NCBI GenBank assembly: GCA_021847245.1
Contig: JAJZUC010000003.1
Span: 46,794 to 110,793, forward strand
DNA: 64,000 nt
Origin: Deltaproteobacteria bacterium
Lineage (GTDB): Bacteria; Desulfobacterota; Desulfuromonadia; Geobacterales; Geobacteraceae
Reading direction: 5' to 3'
Numbering within the stretch: position 1 is the first letter of the stretch; every line of letters begins with the position of its first letter. The translations under genes and the position numbers were made by a program. The notes under the pieces are model-generated. The model ran no database searches. It had not been told where the DNA came from and worked only from the letters and a program-made list of their open reading frames with translations. Shown in pieces: positions 42,630 to 50,805 of the stretch.

Positions 42630-44438
42630 TCAGAAGGCAAAGCAGTCGCAGCCCGGCCCCCAGAGCCGTGATCCCTTCGCTGACCAGACCTGCCGGTGAC
42701 CGGGACAGGCGCACCCCCTGCGGATTGCCGTCCCCCCCGCCGCGGCACGGTAGTAGCCGCCGTAGACACCCACCGGCGACCAGTCGGGGCTGACCGGCAG
42801 GGGAGGAGGCGCAAGAGGGCCGAACTCCCCGGCACCGTGGACGATCTTGCCGCCGACGAAGGTGAGAAGCGCTTCGATCCCCCTGATCTCCTCCTCCGGC
42901 ACGGCGAAGTAGTCGGCCGAGAGGACCGCCAGGTCGGCGAGCTCTCCCGGCGCCAGGGTCCCCTTCTTCCCCTCCTCACCCGAGAACCAGCTGCTCCCGG
43001 CGGTGTAGAGGCGAAGCGCCTCCTCGCGCGAAAGCCGGTTTCCCTCCGGGTAGAGCTGCATCCCGCCGACGGTCCGGCCGCTCACGAGCCAGTAGAGGGA
43101 GATCCACGGGTTGTAGCTCGCCACCCGGGTGGCATCGGTGCCGGCGCCGACCGGAATCCCCATCTCCAGCATCCTTCTCACCGGCGGGGTATGCTCGGTC
43201 GCCGCTTGCCCGTAGCGCTCCCGGAAGTATTCCCCCTGGAAGGCCATCCGGTCCTGGATGGCGATCCCGCCCCCCAGCGCCCTGACCCGCTCCAGATTGC
43301 GCGGGGTGATGGTCTCGGCGTGATCGAAGAACCAGCGCAAGCCCTTGAAAGGGACCTCGCGGTCGACCTGCTCGAAGACGTCGAGGAAGCGGGAGATCGA
43401 CTCGTCGTAGGTGGCGTGGAGACGAAACGGCCAGCGCTTCTCGGCGAGAAGGCGGATCACCCGGGCAAGCTCCTCCTCCATGACCGGCGGGAGGTCGGGG
43501 CGCGGCTCCAGGAAGTCCTCGAAGTCGGCGGCGGAGAAGACGAGCATCTCGCCGGCGCCGTTCATCCGGTAGAAGTCGTCCCCCTTCCCCGGTGAGGTCT
43601 GCGTCACCCACTTCGAGAAGTCCGCCAGTTCCCCCTGCGGGTGCTGGGTGAAGAGGTTGTAGGCGATCCGGAGGGGAAGCTCCCCCCTGGCGGCCAGTTC
43701 CTCGATCACCCGGTAGTCGTCCGGGTAGTTCTGGAAGCCGCCGCCGGCGTCGATGGCGCTGGTGAGCCCCAGCCGGTTCAGCTCGCGCATGAAGTGGCGG
43801 GTCGAGTTCACCTGGTCATCAAGGGAGAGCCGCGGCCCCTTGGCGAGGCTCGCATAGAGAATCATCGCGTTCGGCCTGGCGATGAGGAGCCCGGTCGGGT
43901 TGCCGGCCTTGTCGCGCCGGATCTCCCCCCCCGGCGGGTCGGGTGTGTCCCGCGTGTAGCCCAGCGCCCGCAGCGCCGCACCGTTGACGAGGGCGCGGTC
44001 ATAGAGGTGGAGGATGAAGACCGGCGTGTCGGGGGAGGCGGCGTTCACCTCCTCCAGGGTCGGCATCCGTCGTTCCGCGAACTGGAACTCGGTCCAGCCG
44101 CCGATCACCCGCACCCACTGGGGAGGCGGGGTGCGCCGGGCCTGTTCCTTCAGCATCGCCAGGGCGTCGGCCAGGGACGGCACCCCGTCCCAGCGGAGCT
44201 CCATGTTGAAGTTGAGCCCTCCCCGGATCACGTGGATGTGGGAGTCGTTGAGGCCGGGGATGACCCGGCGTCCATTGAGGTCGATCCGCCTGGTCTTGTC
44301 GCCGGCGGTGGCGAGGAGTTCCTCGCCGCCGGTGGCGGTGATGCGGCCGCCGGCCATGGCAACGGCCGAAACCTGGGGCCGGGCGGCATCGAGGGTGGTA
44401 ATCTTGCCGTTATGCACGATGAGTTCGGGTGCGTTCAT
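42630..44438 (-). CDS. YtcJ-like metal-dependent amidohydrolase
   Basis: The 602-residue protein belongs to Amidohydrolase_3. Metal ligands are seen as Asn-Asp-Ser-His-Ile-His near residue 78, His near 337 (Leu-His-Ala-Thr-Tyr-Asp) and a Phe-Asp-His-Ala-Glu motif near 375, with a Gly-Thr-Asp-Ala-Thr aspartate near 450. Start 44438 has GGAGGAGG upstream. The C-terminus has an extra Cys-x-Cys and Cys-Asp-Cys segment beyond the usual end. Substrate unknown. It sits 20 bases before pirin. Confidence 0.82.
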   Translation of the reverse strand: MNAPELIVHNGKITTLDAARPQVSAVAMAGGRITATGGEELLATAGDKTRRIDLNGRRVIPGLNDSHIHVIRGGLNFNMELRWDGVPSLADALAMLKEQARRTPPPQWVRVIGGWTEFQFAERRMPTLEEVNAASPDTPVFILHLYDRALVNGAALRALGYTRDTPDPPGGEIRRDKAGNPTGLLIARPNAMILYASLAKGPRLSLDDQVNSTRHFMRELNRLGLTSAIDAGGGFQNYPDDYRVIEELAARGELPLRIAYNLFTQHPQGELADFSKWVTQTSPGKGDDFYRMNGAGEMLVFSAADFEDFLEPRPDLPPVMEEELARVIRLLAEKRWPFRLHATYDESISRFLDVFEQVDREVPFKGLRWFFDHAETITPRNLERVRALGGGIAIQDRMAFQGEYFRERYGQAATEHTPPVRRMLEMGIPVGAGTDATRVASYNPWISLYWLVSGRTVGGMQLYPEGNRLSREEALRLYTAGSSWFSGEEGKKGTLAPGELADLAVLSADYFAVPEEEIRGIEALLTFVGGKIVHGAGEFGPLAPPPLPVSPDWSPVGVYGGYYRAAAGGTAIRRGCACPGHRQVWSAKGSRLWGPGCDCFAF

Positions 44439-44470
44439 ATCTTTTCCTCCTCCAACGTCTTTCACGAAGC

Positions 44471-44504
44471 GAACAGACATTAGATCCGAACAGACATTAG
44501 ATCC
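44471..44504. repeat. 17-base tandem duplication at a stop codon
   Basis: GAACAGACATTAGATCC occurs twice in direct tandem. The copy at 44488-44504 contains the stop codon of the molybdopterin protein, so each copy carries a TAA in that frame. Confidence 0.9.
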
Positions 44505-45273
44505 CCGCGTACCACTCATACCCCCGGTCTTCCCAGTACCCCCCTTTCCCGCCGGCTATGTGGGAAAAATCTTCGACGACTTCGAGGCGCATGACATACT
44601 TCGCCATCTTGTAGCCGAGCTGCCGCTCCAGTCGCAGCCTGAGCGGCGCTCCGTTCTTGACCGGCAGAGTCTCGTCGTTGAGCTCGTAGGCAAGGATCGT
44701 CTGGGGGTGGAAGGCGTCTTCAAGGTCGATGCTCTCGTAGTAGGGGGAGCTTCCATCCTCTCCCATGGGGTCCGCGCAGTGGAAGACGACGTACCGGGCA
44801 GCGGGTTTCACCTGCACGGCTTCGAGGAGCGCGCTCAGGCGTGCCCCTTTCCACTTCCCAATGGCGCTCCACCCCTCCACGCAGTCGTGGCGGGTTATCT
44901 GGGTGCGGCTCGGGAGGGCGCGGATGTCGGCGAGGGAAAACGTTCCCGGACGTTCGACCAGCCCCCCGACTTCGAGGCGATAGCCCGCAAAGCCCCCCTC
45001 CGCCATGGCCAGATATGCCGGATTGCGCGGCATGAACGTTCCGTTGCTCCTGAACTGCGGTGACAGCTCGGCCTCGGTGAACTCCTGGGCCACCGCCCTG
45101 CGGGGGAGAACCAGCCTCTGGACCCGCCGCGTCGCCTTTTCGCCGACCCCCAGAATCTTCACGAACCACGGGGATTCCGAAAGCTTCTGGCAGCCGCCGA
45201 GGGCCGTTGCGCTTGCCGCCAGGAACAGGCGCGTCAGGAAATTCCGCCGGGTGAGCCTGCTTTTCTCACTCAT
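44497..45273 (-). CDS. Tat-exported molybdopterin-binding oxidoreductase (SuoX/MsrP-like)
   Basis: The 258-residue protein starts with a twin-arginine signal (Thr-Arg-Arg-Asn-Phe-Leu). The molybdopterin domain has the metal ligand Cys131 in Arg-His-Asp-Cys-Val-Glu-Gly-Trp, and Lys-Trp-Lys-Gly follows. A lipobox-like Gly-Gly-Cys near residue 28 may anchor it. It resembles the periplasmic sulfite-oxidase/MsrP group. The stop lies within a tandem duplication. It overlaps the cytochrome b partner gene by 8 bases. Substrate not determined. Confidence 0.85.
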   Translation of the reverse strand: MSEKSRLTRRNFLTRLFLAASATALGGCQKLSESPWFVKILGVGEKATRRVQRLVLPRRAVAQEFTEAELSPQFRSNGTFMPRNPAYLAMAEGGFAGYRLEVGGLVERPGTFSLADIRALPSRTQITRHDCVEGWSAIGKWKGARLSALLEAVQVKPAARYVVFHCADPMGEDGSSPYYESIDLEDAFHPQTILAYELNDETLPVKNGAPLRLRLERQLGYKMAKYVMRLEVVEDFSHIAGGKGGYWEDRGYEWYAGI

Positions 45274-46108
45274 CATCCACCTCCGGTGCAACCCTGAAGT
45301 ATCCGGTAATCATGGAGCGAAGGTTGTTCCAGAAGCCGTTCACGATGACCTGGAAGACATGGATGATCGTGAAGAGCACCAGCGCCCATGCGACGATGAA
45401 ATGGATCGTCCGCACCGATTGCCTCCCGCCGAAGATGCCGACCCATCCGGGGACGAGCGCGTCCAGCGCGGGAGACATGCCGAACCCCATCAGGATGACC
45501 AGGGGGAGGAGCAGAAAGATCACCGACAGGTACGCCAGTTTCTGAAGGACGTTGTAGTGCCTCGCCGCCTCCCCTTTCGGTCGCCGGAAGCGGAGGTGAT
45601 CGACGACCGACCTCCCTATGGAACGCAGATCCCGTCTCGTGGGGAGGATGTCCCGGTGCAGATGCCGGCTCGCCAGGGAGTAGCCCACGAAGCAGACCCC
45701 GTTGAGCACGAGGAGCCAGGCGAAAAAGAAATGCCAGCGGCGCGCCATCGCGAGCCAGCGGGTGGCGGGTATCGTGAGCCAGGAGGGGAACCCCCGTTCG
45801 ACCACGTCACCCTCGGAGTCGCGGGAGGCGCCGAGGAATCCGGTGGTATCGAAATCGTGCCCGAAGATCCGGGTGATGCCGGAGACCTCGCCCTCGTCGT
45901 CTATCCTGCTTCCCAGCACCAGAAAGGGGGGGACGCCGCGGTACGACTGCTCGCCCCAGTACAGCGCCGAGTGCGCATTGAAGATGTTGAGGCCGCTCAT
46001 CAGGAGGATGACGAGCACGATGACGTTGATCCAGTGCATGAGACGCACGGGGAGTGTGTGCCGGTAATACCGGCTTCCCTTGGCAGCGGTGCGTTTCGTT
46101 CTGGCCAT
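45266..46108 (-). CDS. Cytochrome b membrane partner of the molybdopterin enzyme
   Basis: The 280-residue protein has four or five membrane helices with haem-ligand histidines (Arg-Leu-Met-His-Trp, Trp-His-Phe-Phe-Phe, Arg-Thr-Ile-His-Phe, Ile-Ile-His-Val-Phe). This is the Ni/Fe-hydrogenase/formate-dehydrogenase cytochrome b (b561-like) pattern. It would pass electrons between the quinone pool and the exported molybdopterin protein. The ATG overlaps the FAD oxidase stop (TAATG), so the three genes are coupled. Confidence 0.88.
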   Translation of the reverse strand: MARTKRTAAKGSRYYRHTLPVRLMHWINVIVLVILLMSGLNIFNAHSALYWGEQSYRGVPPFLVLGSRIDDEGEVSGITRIFGHDFDTTGFLGASRDSEGDVVERGFPSWLTIPATRWLAMARRWHFFFAWLLVLNGVCFVGYSLASRHLHRDILPTRRDLRSIGRSVVDHLRFRRPKGEAARHYNVLQKLAYLSVIFLLLPLVILMGFGMSPALDALVPGWVGIFGGRQSVRTIHFIVAWALVLFTIIHVFQVIVNGFWNNLRSMITGYFRVAPEVDDE

Positions 46109-47532
46109 TAGCGTTGATCAGGTGCCGGTTTGATGTTCTGGTTCATCCGGAAAAGGTTCGACGGGTCGTACTTACTCTTGAGCTCCACCAGCCGGTTGTA
46201 TGTCGCGCCGTAAGCGAACGCGATGCGGTCGGTCTCGTCCCTTGTAAGGAAGTTGATGTACGCACCGCTGCTGGCAAACGGCTTTGTCTTGACGAAGAAT
46301 TCGCACGCCCAGGCGATACAGCGCTCGTCCTCGGCGGCCGACTCCCAGCGGCAGTGCACGTTCATCACGTACTGGGCGTCACGGCTCGAGTAGGCCATCG
46401 CCTCGGGGGCTACGCGGGCCGTCTGGCCTCCGATCGTGCCGATGAAGATCTCGGTCTGCGGTGACGGCAGCATGCCGGCGTATTCGATGATGGCGTCGAT
46501 CGCACCACCGCTGAGCCGAGAGAAGTTGTGCGACTTCCAGTAGTTGCGCGCCCCCGGCGTCAGGAGCGGATCGAAGGCCTGCTGCCAGGCGGTGTATGGC
46601 TGCATCCCGATATGCTCGCCGAGCGCGGTGCCGAACCCGCGCAGCGGCTCGATCAGCTTCTCCCCCTCAGCGGGATCGCCCGTATAGAACAGGGCGAGCG
46701 CGACCATCTCTTTCCCGTGAACGCTCTCGGGGAGGAAGGGGAGCGGGGGTGCCTTCCGGGCGACCATCCAGACGGTGAGTTCGTCCGGCATCGTCTCGGT
46801 GAACCGGGCGAACCGCGTCAGCACCGACTTCGCCTGGTCGAACGGAAAGACGATGAGACCGCAGAGCACCTCCGGCCCGACGGGATGGAGCCGGAACTCG
46901 AAGCTCGTGACGATGCCGAAGTTGCCGCCGCCACCACGCACTCCCCAGAAGAGCTCCCGATTTTCCGTGTCGCTGGCACGCACCCGCCTCCCGTCCGCCG
47001 TGACGACCTCCGCGGAGAGGAGGTTGTCGATGGTCATGCCGTACTTCCGGCTCAACCAGCCGAAGCCGCCGCCGAGCGTCAGGCCGGCCACCCCCGTGGT
47101 CGAGTTGATTCCCAGCGGCGTGGCGAGTCCGTGCACCTGCGCGGCCTTGTCGAAGTCGGCAAGGGTGCAGCCGGGCTCGACGGTCGCCCGGTGGGTGTTC
47201 GGGTCCACCTGGACCCCCTTCATCAGCGAGAGGTCGATCATGAGGCCGTCGTCGCAGACGGCGTTGCCCGCGATGTTGTGTCCCCCCCCGCGGACCGAGA
47301 CGAGGAGATTGTGCTTGCGCGCGAACCCGACCGCCTCGACGACATCCCCGGTCGACGCGCAGCGGGCGATCAGCGCCGGCCTGCGGTCGATCATGGCGTT
47401 CCAGATCCGGCGTGCCTCGTCGTAGCCGATATCGCCGGGCAAGAGCAGAGGCCCCGTCAGGCGCTTCCGCAATGCGTCGATCGTCTCCTGCTTCAGGTCG
47501 ATCATGCCACCATCAATTAGTTGCGCTTTCAT
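46108..47532 (-). CDS. FAD-linked oxidase with berberine-bridge domain
   Basis: The 474-residue enzyme has a PCMH-type FAD domain with the flavin-linking His85 in Val-Arg-Gly-Gly-Gly-His-Asn, a Gly-Gly-Gly-Phe-Gly-Trp segment, and a C-terminal BBE domain ending Tyr-Asp-Pro-Ser-Asn-Leu-Phe-Arg. It oxidises sugars or aromatic alcohols in related proteins; the substrate here is unknown. GGAGG precedes the ATG at 47532. Confidence 0.9.
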   Translation of the reverse strand: MKAQLIDGGMIDLKQETIDALRKRLTGPLLLPGDIGYDEARRIWNAMIDRRPALIARCASTGDVVEAVGFARKHNLLVSVRGGGHNIAGNAVCDDGLMIDLSLMKGVQVDPNTHRATVEPGCTLADFDKAAQVHGLATPLGINSTTGVAGLTLGGGFGWLSRKYGMTIDNLLSAEVVTADGRRVRASDTENRELFWGVRGGGGNFGIVTSFEFRLHPVGPEVLCGLIVFPFDQAKSVLTRFARFTETMPDELTVWMVARKAPPLPFLPESVHGKEMVALALFYTGDPAEGEKLIEPLRGFGTALGEHIGMQPYTAWQQAFDPLLTPGARNYWKSHNFSRLSGGAIDAIIEYAGMLPSPQTEIFIGTIGGQTARVAPEAMAYSSRDAQYVMNVHCRWESAAEDERCIAWACEFFVKTKPFASSGAYINFLTRDETDRIAFAYGATYNRLVELKSKYDPSNLFRMNQNIKPAPDQR

Positions 47533-47582
47533 GATTGACCTCCGGTGAGGACATCACTTTTCAAGCGAGGCCTGCTGGTCCA

Positions 47583-48044
47583 TCACCGCTGCTGCGGCGG
47601 CTGGTAGGTCCCCGGCGTGGCCCTGCCGGCAATGGCGAGACGGTTCCACAGGTTGATGGTCGCCACCGCCACCGTAAGGTCCGCCAGCTCCTTCACGCTG
47701 AACCGCTTCCTCACCTCCCCGTAAACCTCGTCCGGCACGTGGGTCTCGGAGACCCGGGTCACCGCCTCGGTCCAGGCAAGAGCCGCCCGCTCCCGCTCGC
47801 TGTAGTACGGCGCTTCCTCCCAGGCGTCCAGCGAGTAGAGCCGCTGCTCGTTTTCCCCTTCGGCGCGGAGGTCCTTCCAGTGCATGTCGAGGCAGTAGGC
47901 GCAGCCGTTGATCTGGGATGACCGCAGCCTGATCAGATCGAGCAGTTGCTGCTCAAGCCCGCAGTCGTGGAGGTACTTCTCCACACCGAGCAAATGGTGC
48001 ACCGCTCCGGGCGAAACCTTCGCAAAGTCGATCCGCTCTTCCAT
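47583..48044 (-). CDS. AhpD-like carboxymuconolactone decarboxylase family protein
   Basis: The 153-residue protein has the AhpD signature Cys-Ala-Tyr-Cys-Leu-Asp-Met-His, a thiol pair plus histidine that acts as a peroxidase-related site. The ATG at 48044 follows AGGAGG. It lies 50 bases before the FAD oxidase and 95 bases after the isochorismatase-like gene. Detoxification of alkyl hydroperoxide is the common role. Confidence 0.88.
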   Translation of the reverse strand: MEERIDFAKVSPGAVHHLLGVEKYLHDCGLEQQLLDLIRLRSSQINGCAYCLDMHWKDLRAEGENEQRLYSLDAWEEAPYYSERERAALAWTEAVTRVSETHVPDEVYGEVRKRFSVKELADLTVAVATINLWNRLAIAGRATPGTYQPPQQR

Positions 48045-48139
48045 CATCCTCCTCCTTTCCGCTGCGGGTAATTCGCCCTCCTCCCCCACCATGCGTACCT
48101 ACGTTCTGGCCGGTCACCAGCTTGCCGTCCACCTGGAGC

Positions 48140-48778
48140 TTACCCGCCATGCCCGCCAAGAAACTCCTTCACGAAGCGGACCTCGATGCCGTAAGGGGTA
48201 TGCGCCTTCATGATCTCCATGCACCCCTCGTAGGTCTCGCCGCGCCCCCAGTCCTGCTGGAGCTCGAAGAGGAACTGCAGCGAGGTCACGGGAACCGCGC
48301 CGGCCTGGACGAGCCGCTGCACCGCCCGCTCGTGGGCCTCGCAGGTTATGTCCCCGCAGCCGTCGGTCGGGACGTAGACCTCGTACCCCGCCTGGAGCAT
48401 GTCGAGCGTCGGGAAGAGGACGCACGCCTCGGTCCAGAGCCCGGCCACCACGATCTTCCTCCGGCCGGTCCGCTCGATGGCGGCCCGGAAGTTCGGGTCG
48501 AGCCAGGAGTTGATGGAGGTCCGGTCGATCGGCTTCTGGTCGGGAAAGATGCCCGTTACCTCGGGGATCATGGCACCGCTGAAGCTCTGCGCCGCGACCG
48601 TGGACAGGATGGTCGGGACCCGGAAGAGCCTGGCGGCCTTGGCCAGAACCTGGACGTTCTGGACAATGGTCGTCCGGTCGTGGGAATGAACCCCGGCGAA
48701 CATCGCCGGCTGGAAGTCGATCAACGCCACTGCGCACTCTGTGGGGGCCAACATGCCGTGAATCGTCCGGGTAGCCAT
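48140..48778 (-). CDS. Isochorismatase-like cysteine hydrolase
   Basis: The 212-residue protein has the catalytic Asp21 (Leu-Ile-Asp-Phe-Gln) and Cys119 (Trp-Thr-Glu-Ala-Cys-Val), as in YcaC-type hydrolases. The ATG at 48778 has AGGAGG upstream. A 64-base repeat, also present before the channel gene, lies 55-118 bases upstream and may hold its promoter. Substrate unknown. Confidence 0.88.
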   Translation of the reverse strand: MATRTIHGMLAPTECAVALIDFQPAMFAGVHSHDRTTIVQNVQVLAKAARLFRVPTILSTVAAQSFSGAMIPEVTGIFPDQKPIDRTSINSWLDPNFRAAIERTGRRKIVVAGLWTEACVLFPTLDMLQAGYEVYVPTDGCGDITCEAHERAVQRLVQAGAVPVTSLQFLFELQQDWGRGETYEGCMEIMKAHTPYGIEVRFVKEFLGGHGG

Positions 48779-48832
48779 AAAGTGCTCCTCCTTTGCCAGG
48801 GACTGATCTGTTTTTGGTAGGTTAGGAAACGC

Positions 48833-48896
48833 GATACAGTTAAGTACACATCGCTTTTCGAAAAAATCAACCAAGGGGAAGAGCGGCGTCCATGCT
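48833..48896 (-). promoter_or_regulatory. Copy 1 of a repeated 64-base leader
   Basis: This sequence is nearly the same as 50212-50274 (about 55 of 63 bases match). On the minus strand it contains TTGATT and, 18 bases later, TACTTA, a possible promoter, plus a palindrome TTTTCGAAAA. Each copy lies upstream of a minus-strand gene, which suggests shared control. Confidence 0.5.
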
Positions 48897-49023
48897 CAAT
48901 CCCGTTGCGTAACGTGCCGATATATAAATTGGTTTTCAGCTGGGAAAATGTGTGTGAAGCTTTCGGAAAAACTGGACTGCTGCAGGTCCGGATTGGCCGG
49001 GTCCTCGCCGCCGCTGAGTTCTG

Positions 49024-50151
49024 TCAGAAGTGCTCACCCTTGGCCTTGTCTGCCGCTTTTCGAATTGTCCGCTCATAGGTGCTCGCCTGCCAGTTGTCCA
49101 CCCAGTGTTCCTCGGCAACCCAGGGGGGAATGGTGAAGCGAAAATGGGAAGCCAGGGCATGAACATACGGCTCGTACATCCGGCGCAGCTCGGCCAGCCT
49201 CACGTCGACCTCCCCCCCTTGCAGGCTGATCCCCGCAGCCGCAAGGGTGGATCGCAGCTCCGTCAGCTTTTCCGGCGGCAGGCGGTCATGGCCCTTTTGG
49301 CCCGGTCTGGTCCTGAACACCAGGGAGAGATCGACCAGGGCATGGTGGGCCATGGCGAAGGTGAGTTCCGCCTGACGCTTGCAGGCACCCTCGACCCCCG
49401 CCATCACCAGCGCGCAGGTGTCGAGGATTGCCGTCAGGGCCGCAAGCCACGACTGGTTGTCGTGCTGGGAGCGGAAATAGGCGAGGACCGGGTAGGAGAG
49501 GTGCCCTTCGAGCAACTCCGCCGACCATCGCTCCCATTCGTGGAGGAGTTGCCGGAGCGCCTCCATCCCCCGCTCGTGGCCGTGCCGGCGGAGCATTTCC
49601 CCGGCGGTGGGGGGAGAGCCGGCCCGGGCGTCGAGCAGCGAGATGCTTACCTCGCGGCGGGAGAAGGACTGGTTGAGAGCGGGGAGGTAGCCGATCACGA
49701 GCGCAAGGAAGCCGAAACCCATCCCCGATTCGATCACCACGAGGAGACGTGCGGTGGCGTTTCCCGGGACGGCGTCCCCGATGCCGAGGGTAAAAAAGGT
49801 GGTGCCGCTCAGGTAGAGGTCGGTGAGGAACCCGGTGCTCCCGTCATGGGTCAGAATGGTCGAGCCGGTCGCCCAGAGAAGGAGAGCGAAGCCTATGACC
49901 AGCCCGCCGGCCCAGACACTCAACAGGAGCAGCAGCGACAGCGGGCCGAAAAAACTGAGCCAGGTCTCCTGTCGCCGTTGCGGGACAAACGAGGTGACCA
50001 TCTTCACCCAGGGACGCCAGGTCCGCCGGTAGAAGAGGCGGGTCAGGCGGAACCGGCGGGTCACCCGGCGCGGATTGACGACCGTCTCGAACCCCTCCCA
50101 CAGAACCAGCCCGATCAGCAGAATACCGCAGATGCCGACAATGATCGCCAA
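49024..50151 (-). CDS. Two-helix potassium-channel-like protein
   Basis: The start is uncertain; a TTG at 50151 with GGAG six bases upstream gives about 375 residues. Hydrophobic segments lie at the start and at about 75-115. A pore loop ends Thr-Leu-Gly-Ile-Gly-Asp, close to the K+ filter Thr-Val-Gly-Tyr-Gly-Asp but with substitutions. A second pore helix follows. The remaining 200 residues are cytosolic and carry no known regulatory domain. The gene has the repeated 63-base leader at its 5' side. Confidence 0.72.
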   Translation of the reverse strand: MAIIVGICGILLIGLVLWEGFETVVNPRRVTRRFRLTRLFYRRTWRPWVKMVTSFVPQRRQETWLSFFGPLSLLLLLSVWAGGLVIGFALLLWATGSTILTHDGSTGFLTDLYLSGTTFFTLGIGDAVPGNATARLLVVIESGMGFGFLALVIGYLPALNQSFSRREVSISLLDARAGSPPTAGEMLRRHGHERGMEALRQLLHEWERWSAELLEGHLSYPVLAYFRSQHDNQSWLAALTAILDTCALVMAGVEGACKRQAELTFAMAHHALVDLSLVFRTRPGQKGHDRLPPEKLTELRSTLAAAGISLQGGEVDVRLAELRRMYEPYVHALASHFRFTIPPWVAEEHWVDNWQASTYERTIRKAADKAKGEHF

Positions 50152-50211
50152 GAGTGACTCCGGAAGAAATGTGCATTGCGCCCGAAATGTGCTCCATCCC
50201 GGACAGGTGGC

Positions 50212-50274
50212 CGATGCAGTTAAGTACACATCTCTTTTCCGAAAAATCAACCAAGGGGAAGCCGGCGCCCATGC
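50212..50274 (-). promoter_or_regulatory. Copy 2 of the repeated leader
   Basis: Nearly identical to 48833-48896 and located upstream of the channel gene. The -35/-10-like boxes and the TTTTC(C)GAAAA core are kept, with one base inserted in the palindrome. Confidence 0.5.
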
Positions 50275-50289
50275 ACCGACCTAATGACA

Positions 50290-50319
50290 AAAGGCCGAAG
50301 CAACCAAGCTCCGGCCTTT
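50290..50319. terminator. Hairpin in the intergenic region
   Basis: AAAGGCCG pairs with CGGCCTTT across a 14-base loop. On the minus strand TTTTG follows, so it may end the flagellar transcript. Confidence 0.6.
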
Positions 50320-50355
50320 CCGAACTACCTGACATTTTTTGAGCCGATTAGTACC

Positions 50356-50480
50356 AATCTTCCGCAAGGCCAAGTCCCCCTTTAGCAAAGGGGGATTTAG
50401 GGGGATTTGCCTTTGATTGCCGCTGAAAAATCCCCCCTGGCCCCCCTTTTTCAAAGGGGGGTAACTTCTAGCGGAAGATT
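50356..50480. repeat. REP/MITE-like palindromic element
   Basis: Outer arms AATCTTCCGC and GCGGAAGATT are perfect complements 105 bases apart. Inside are C- and G-rich hairpins of the CCCCCTTT...AAAGGGGG type. The structure resembles dispersed palindromic elements of Geobacter genomes. Confidence 0.7.
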
Positions 50481-50532
50481 AGTGCTTCTTCTGCTTTTTT
50501 GATTACATTCCCCTACGTCACTGCAGCTTCAT

Positions 50533-50652
50533 CGCGTTCGCATGTGCGCCAGATTTGGTTGCGACGATTGAGCGGCACCGCAGGCGTAGCCCAAGCTACG
50601 TCGAGGATGACGCGAGTGAGGCCGAGCCGAAGATGGCGTGCAGACGGACGCG
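50533..50652. repeat. Palindromic repeat, copy 1
   Basis: About 120 bases that form a single long imperfect palindrome around a GCTACG centre, with outer arms of the CGCGTTCG / GGACGCG type. It resembles copy 2 at roughly 80 percent. Confidence 0.75.
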
Positions 50653-50680
50653 AGCCGAAAAACAACCACCGCCGTGTCAT

Positions 50681-50800
50681 CGCGTCCGTATTTGCGCCAG
50701 ATTTGTCGTGGCCGACCGAGCGCAACCGCAGGCGTAGCCCGAGCTACGTCGAGGATTGCGCGATTGAGGCCGCGGCAAAGATGGCGTAAAGACGGACGCG
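50681..50800. repeat. Palindromic repeat, copy 2
   Basis: About 120 bases; outer arms CGCGTCCGTATTTGCGCCA and the matching complement at the end, inner arms with GGCGTAGC/GCTACG. It stops 5 bases before the flhB stop codon and may act as the 3' end of the flagellar transcript. Confidence 0.78.
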
Positions 50801-50805
50801 AGCCA

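Larger units (their letters stand above)
50152..50805. other. Repeat-rich gap between the channel gene and flhB
   Basis: This 654-base stretch contains no gene I can support. It holds the repeated leader (50212-50274), a hairpin (50290-50319), a palindromic element (50356-50480) and two palindromic repeats (50533-50652, 50681-50800). Frames found in it run across the repeats and are not credible genes. Confidence 0.8.

Noticed and set aside
50529..50805. Frames running over the palindromic repeats
   Set aside because: They are products of the repeat sequence and occur in several frames on both strands.
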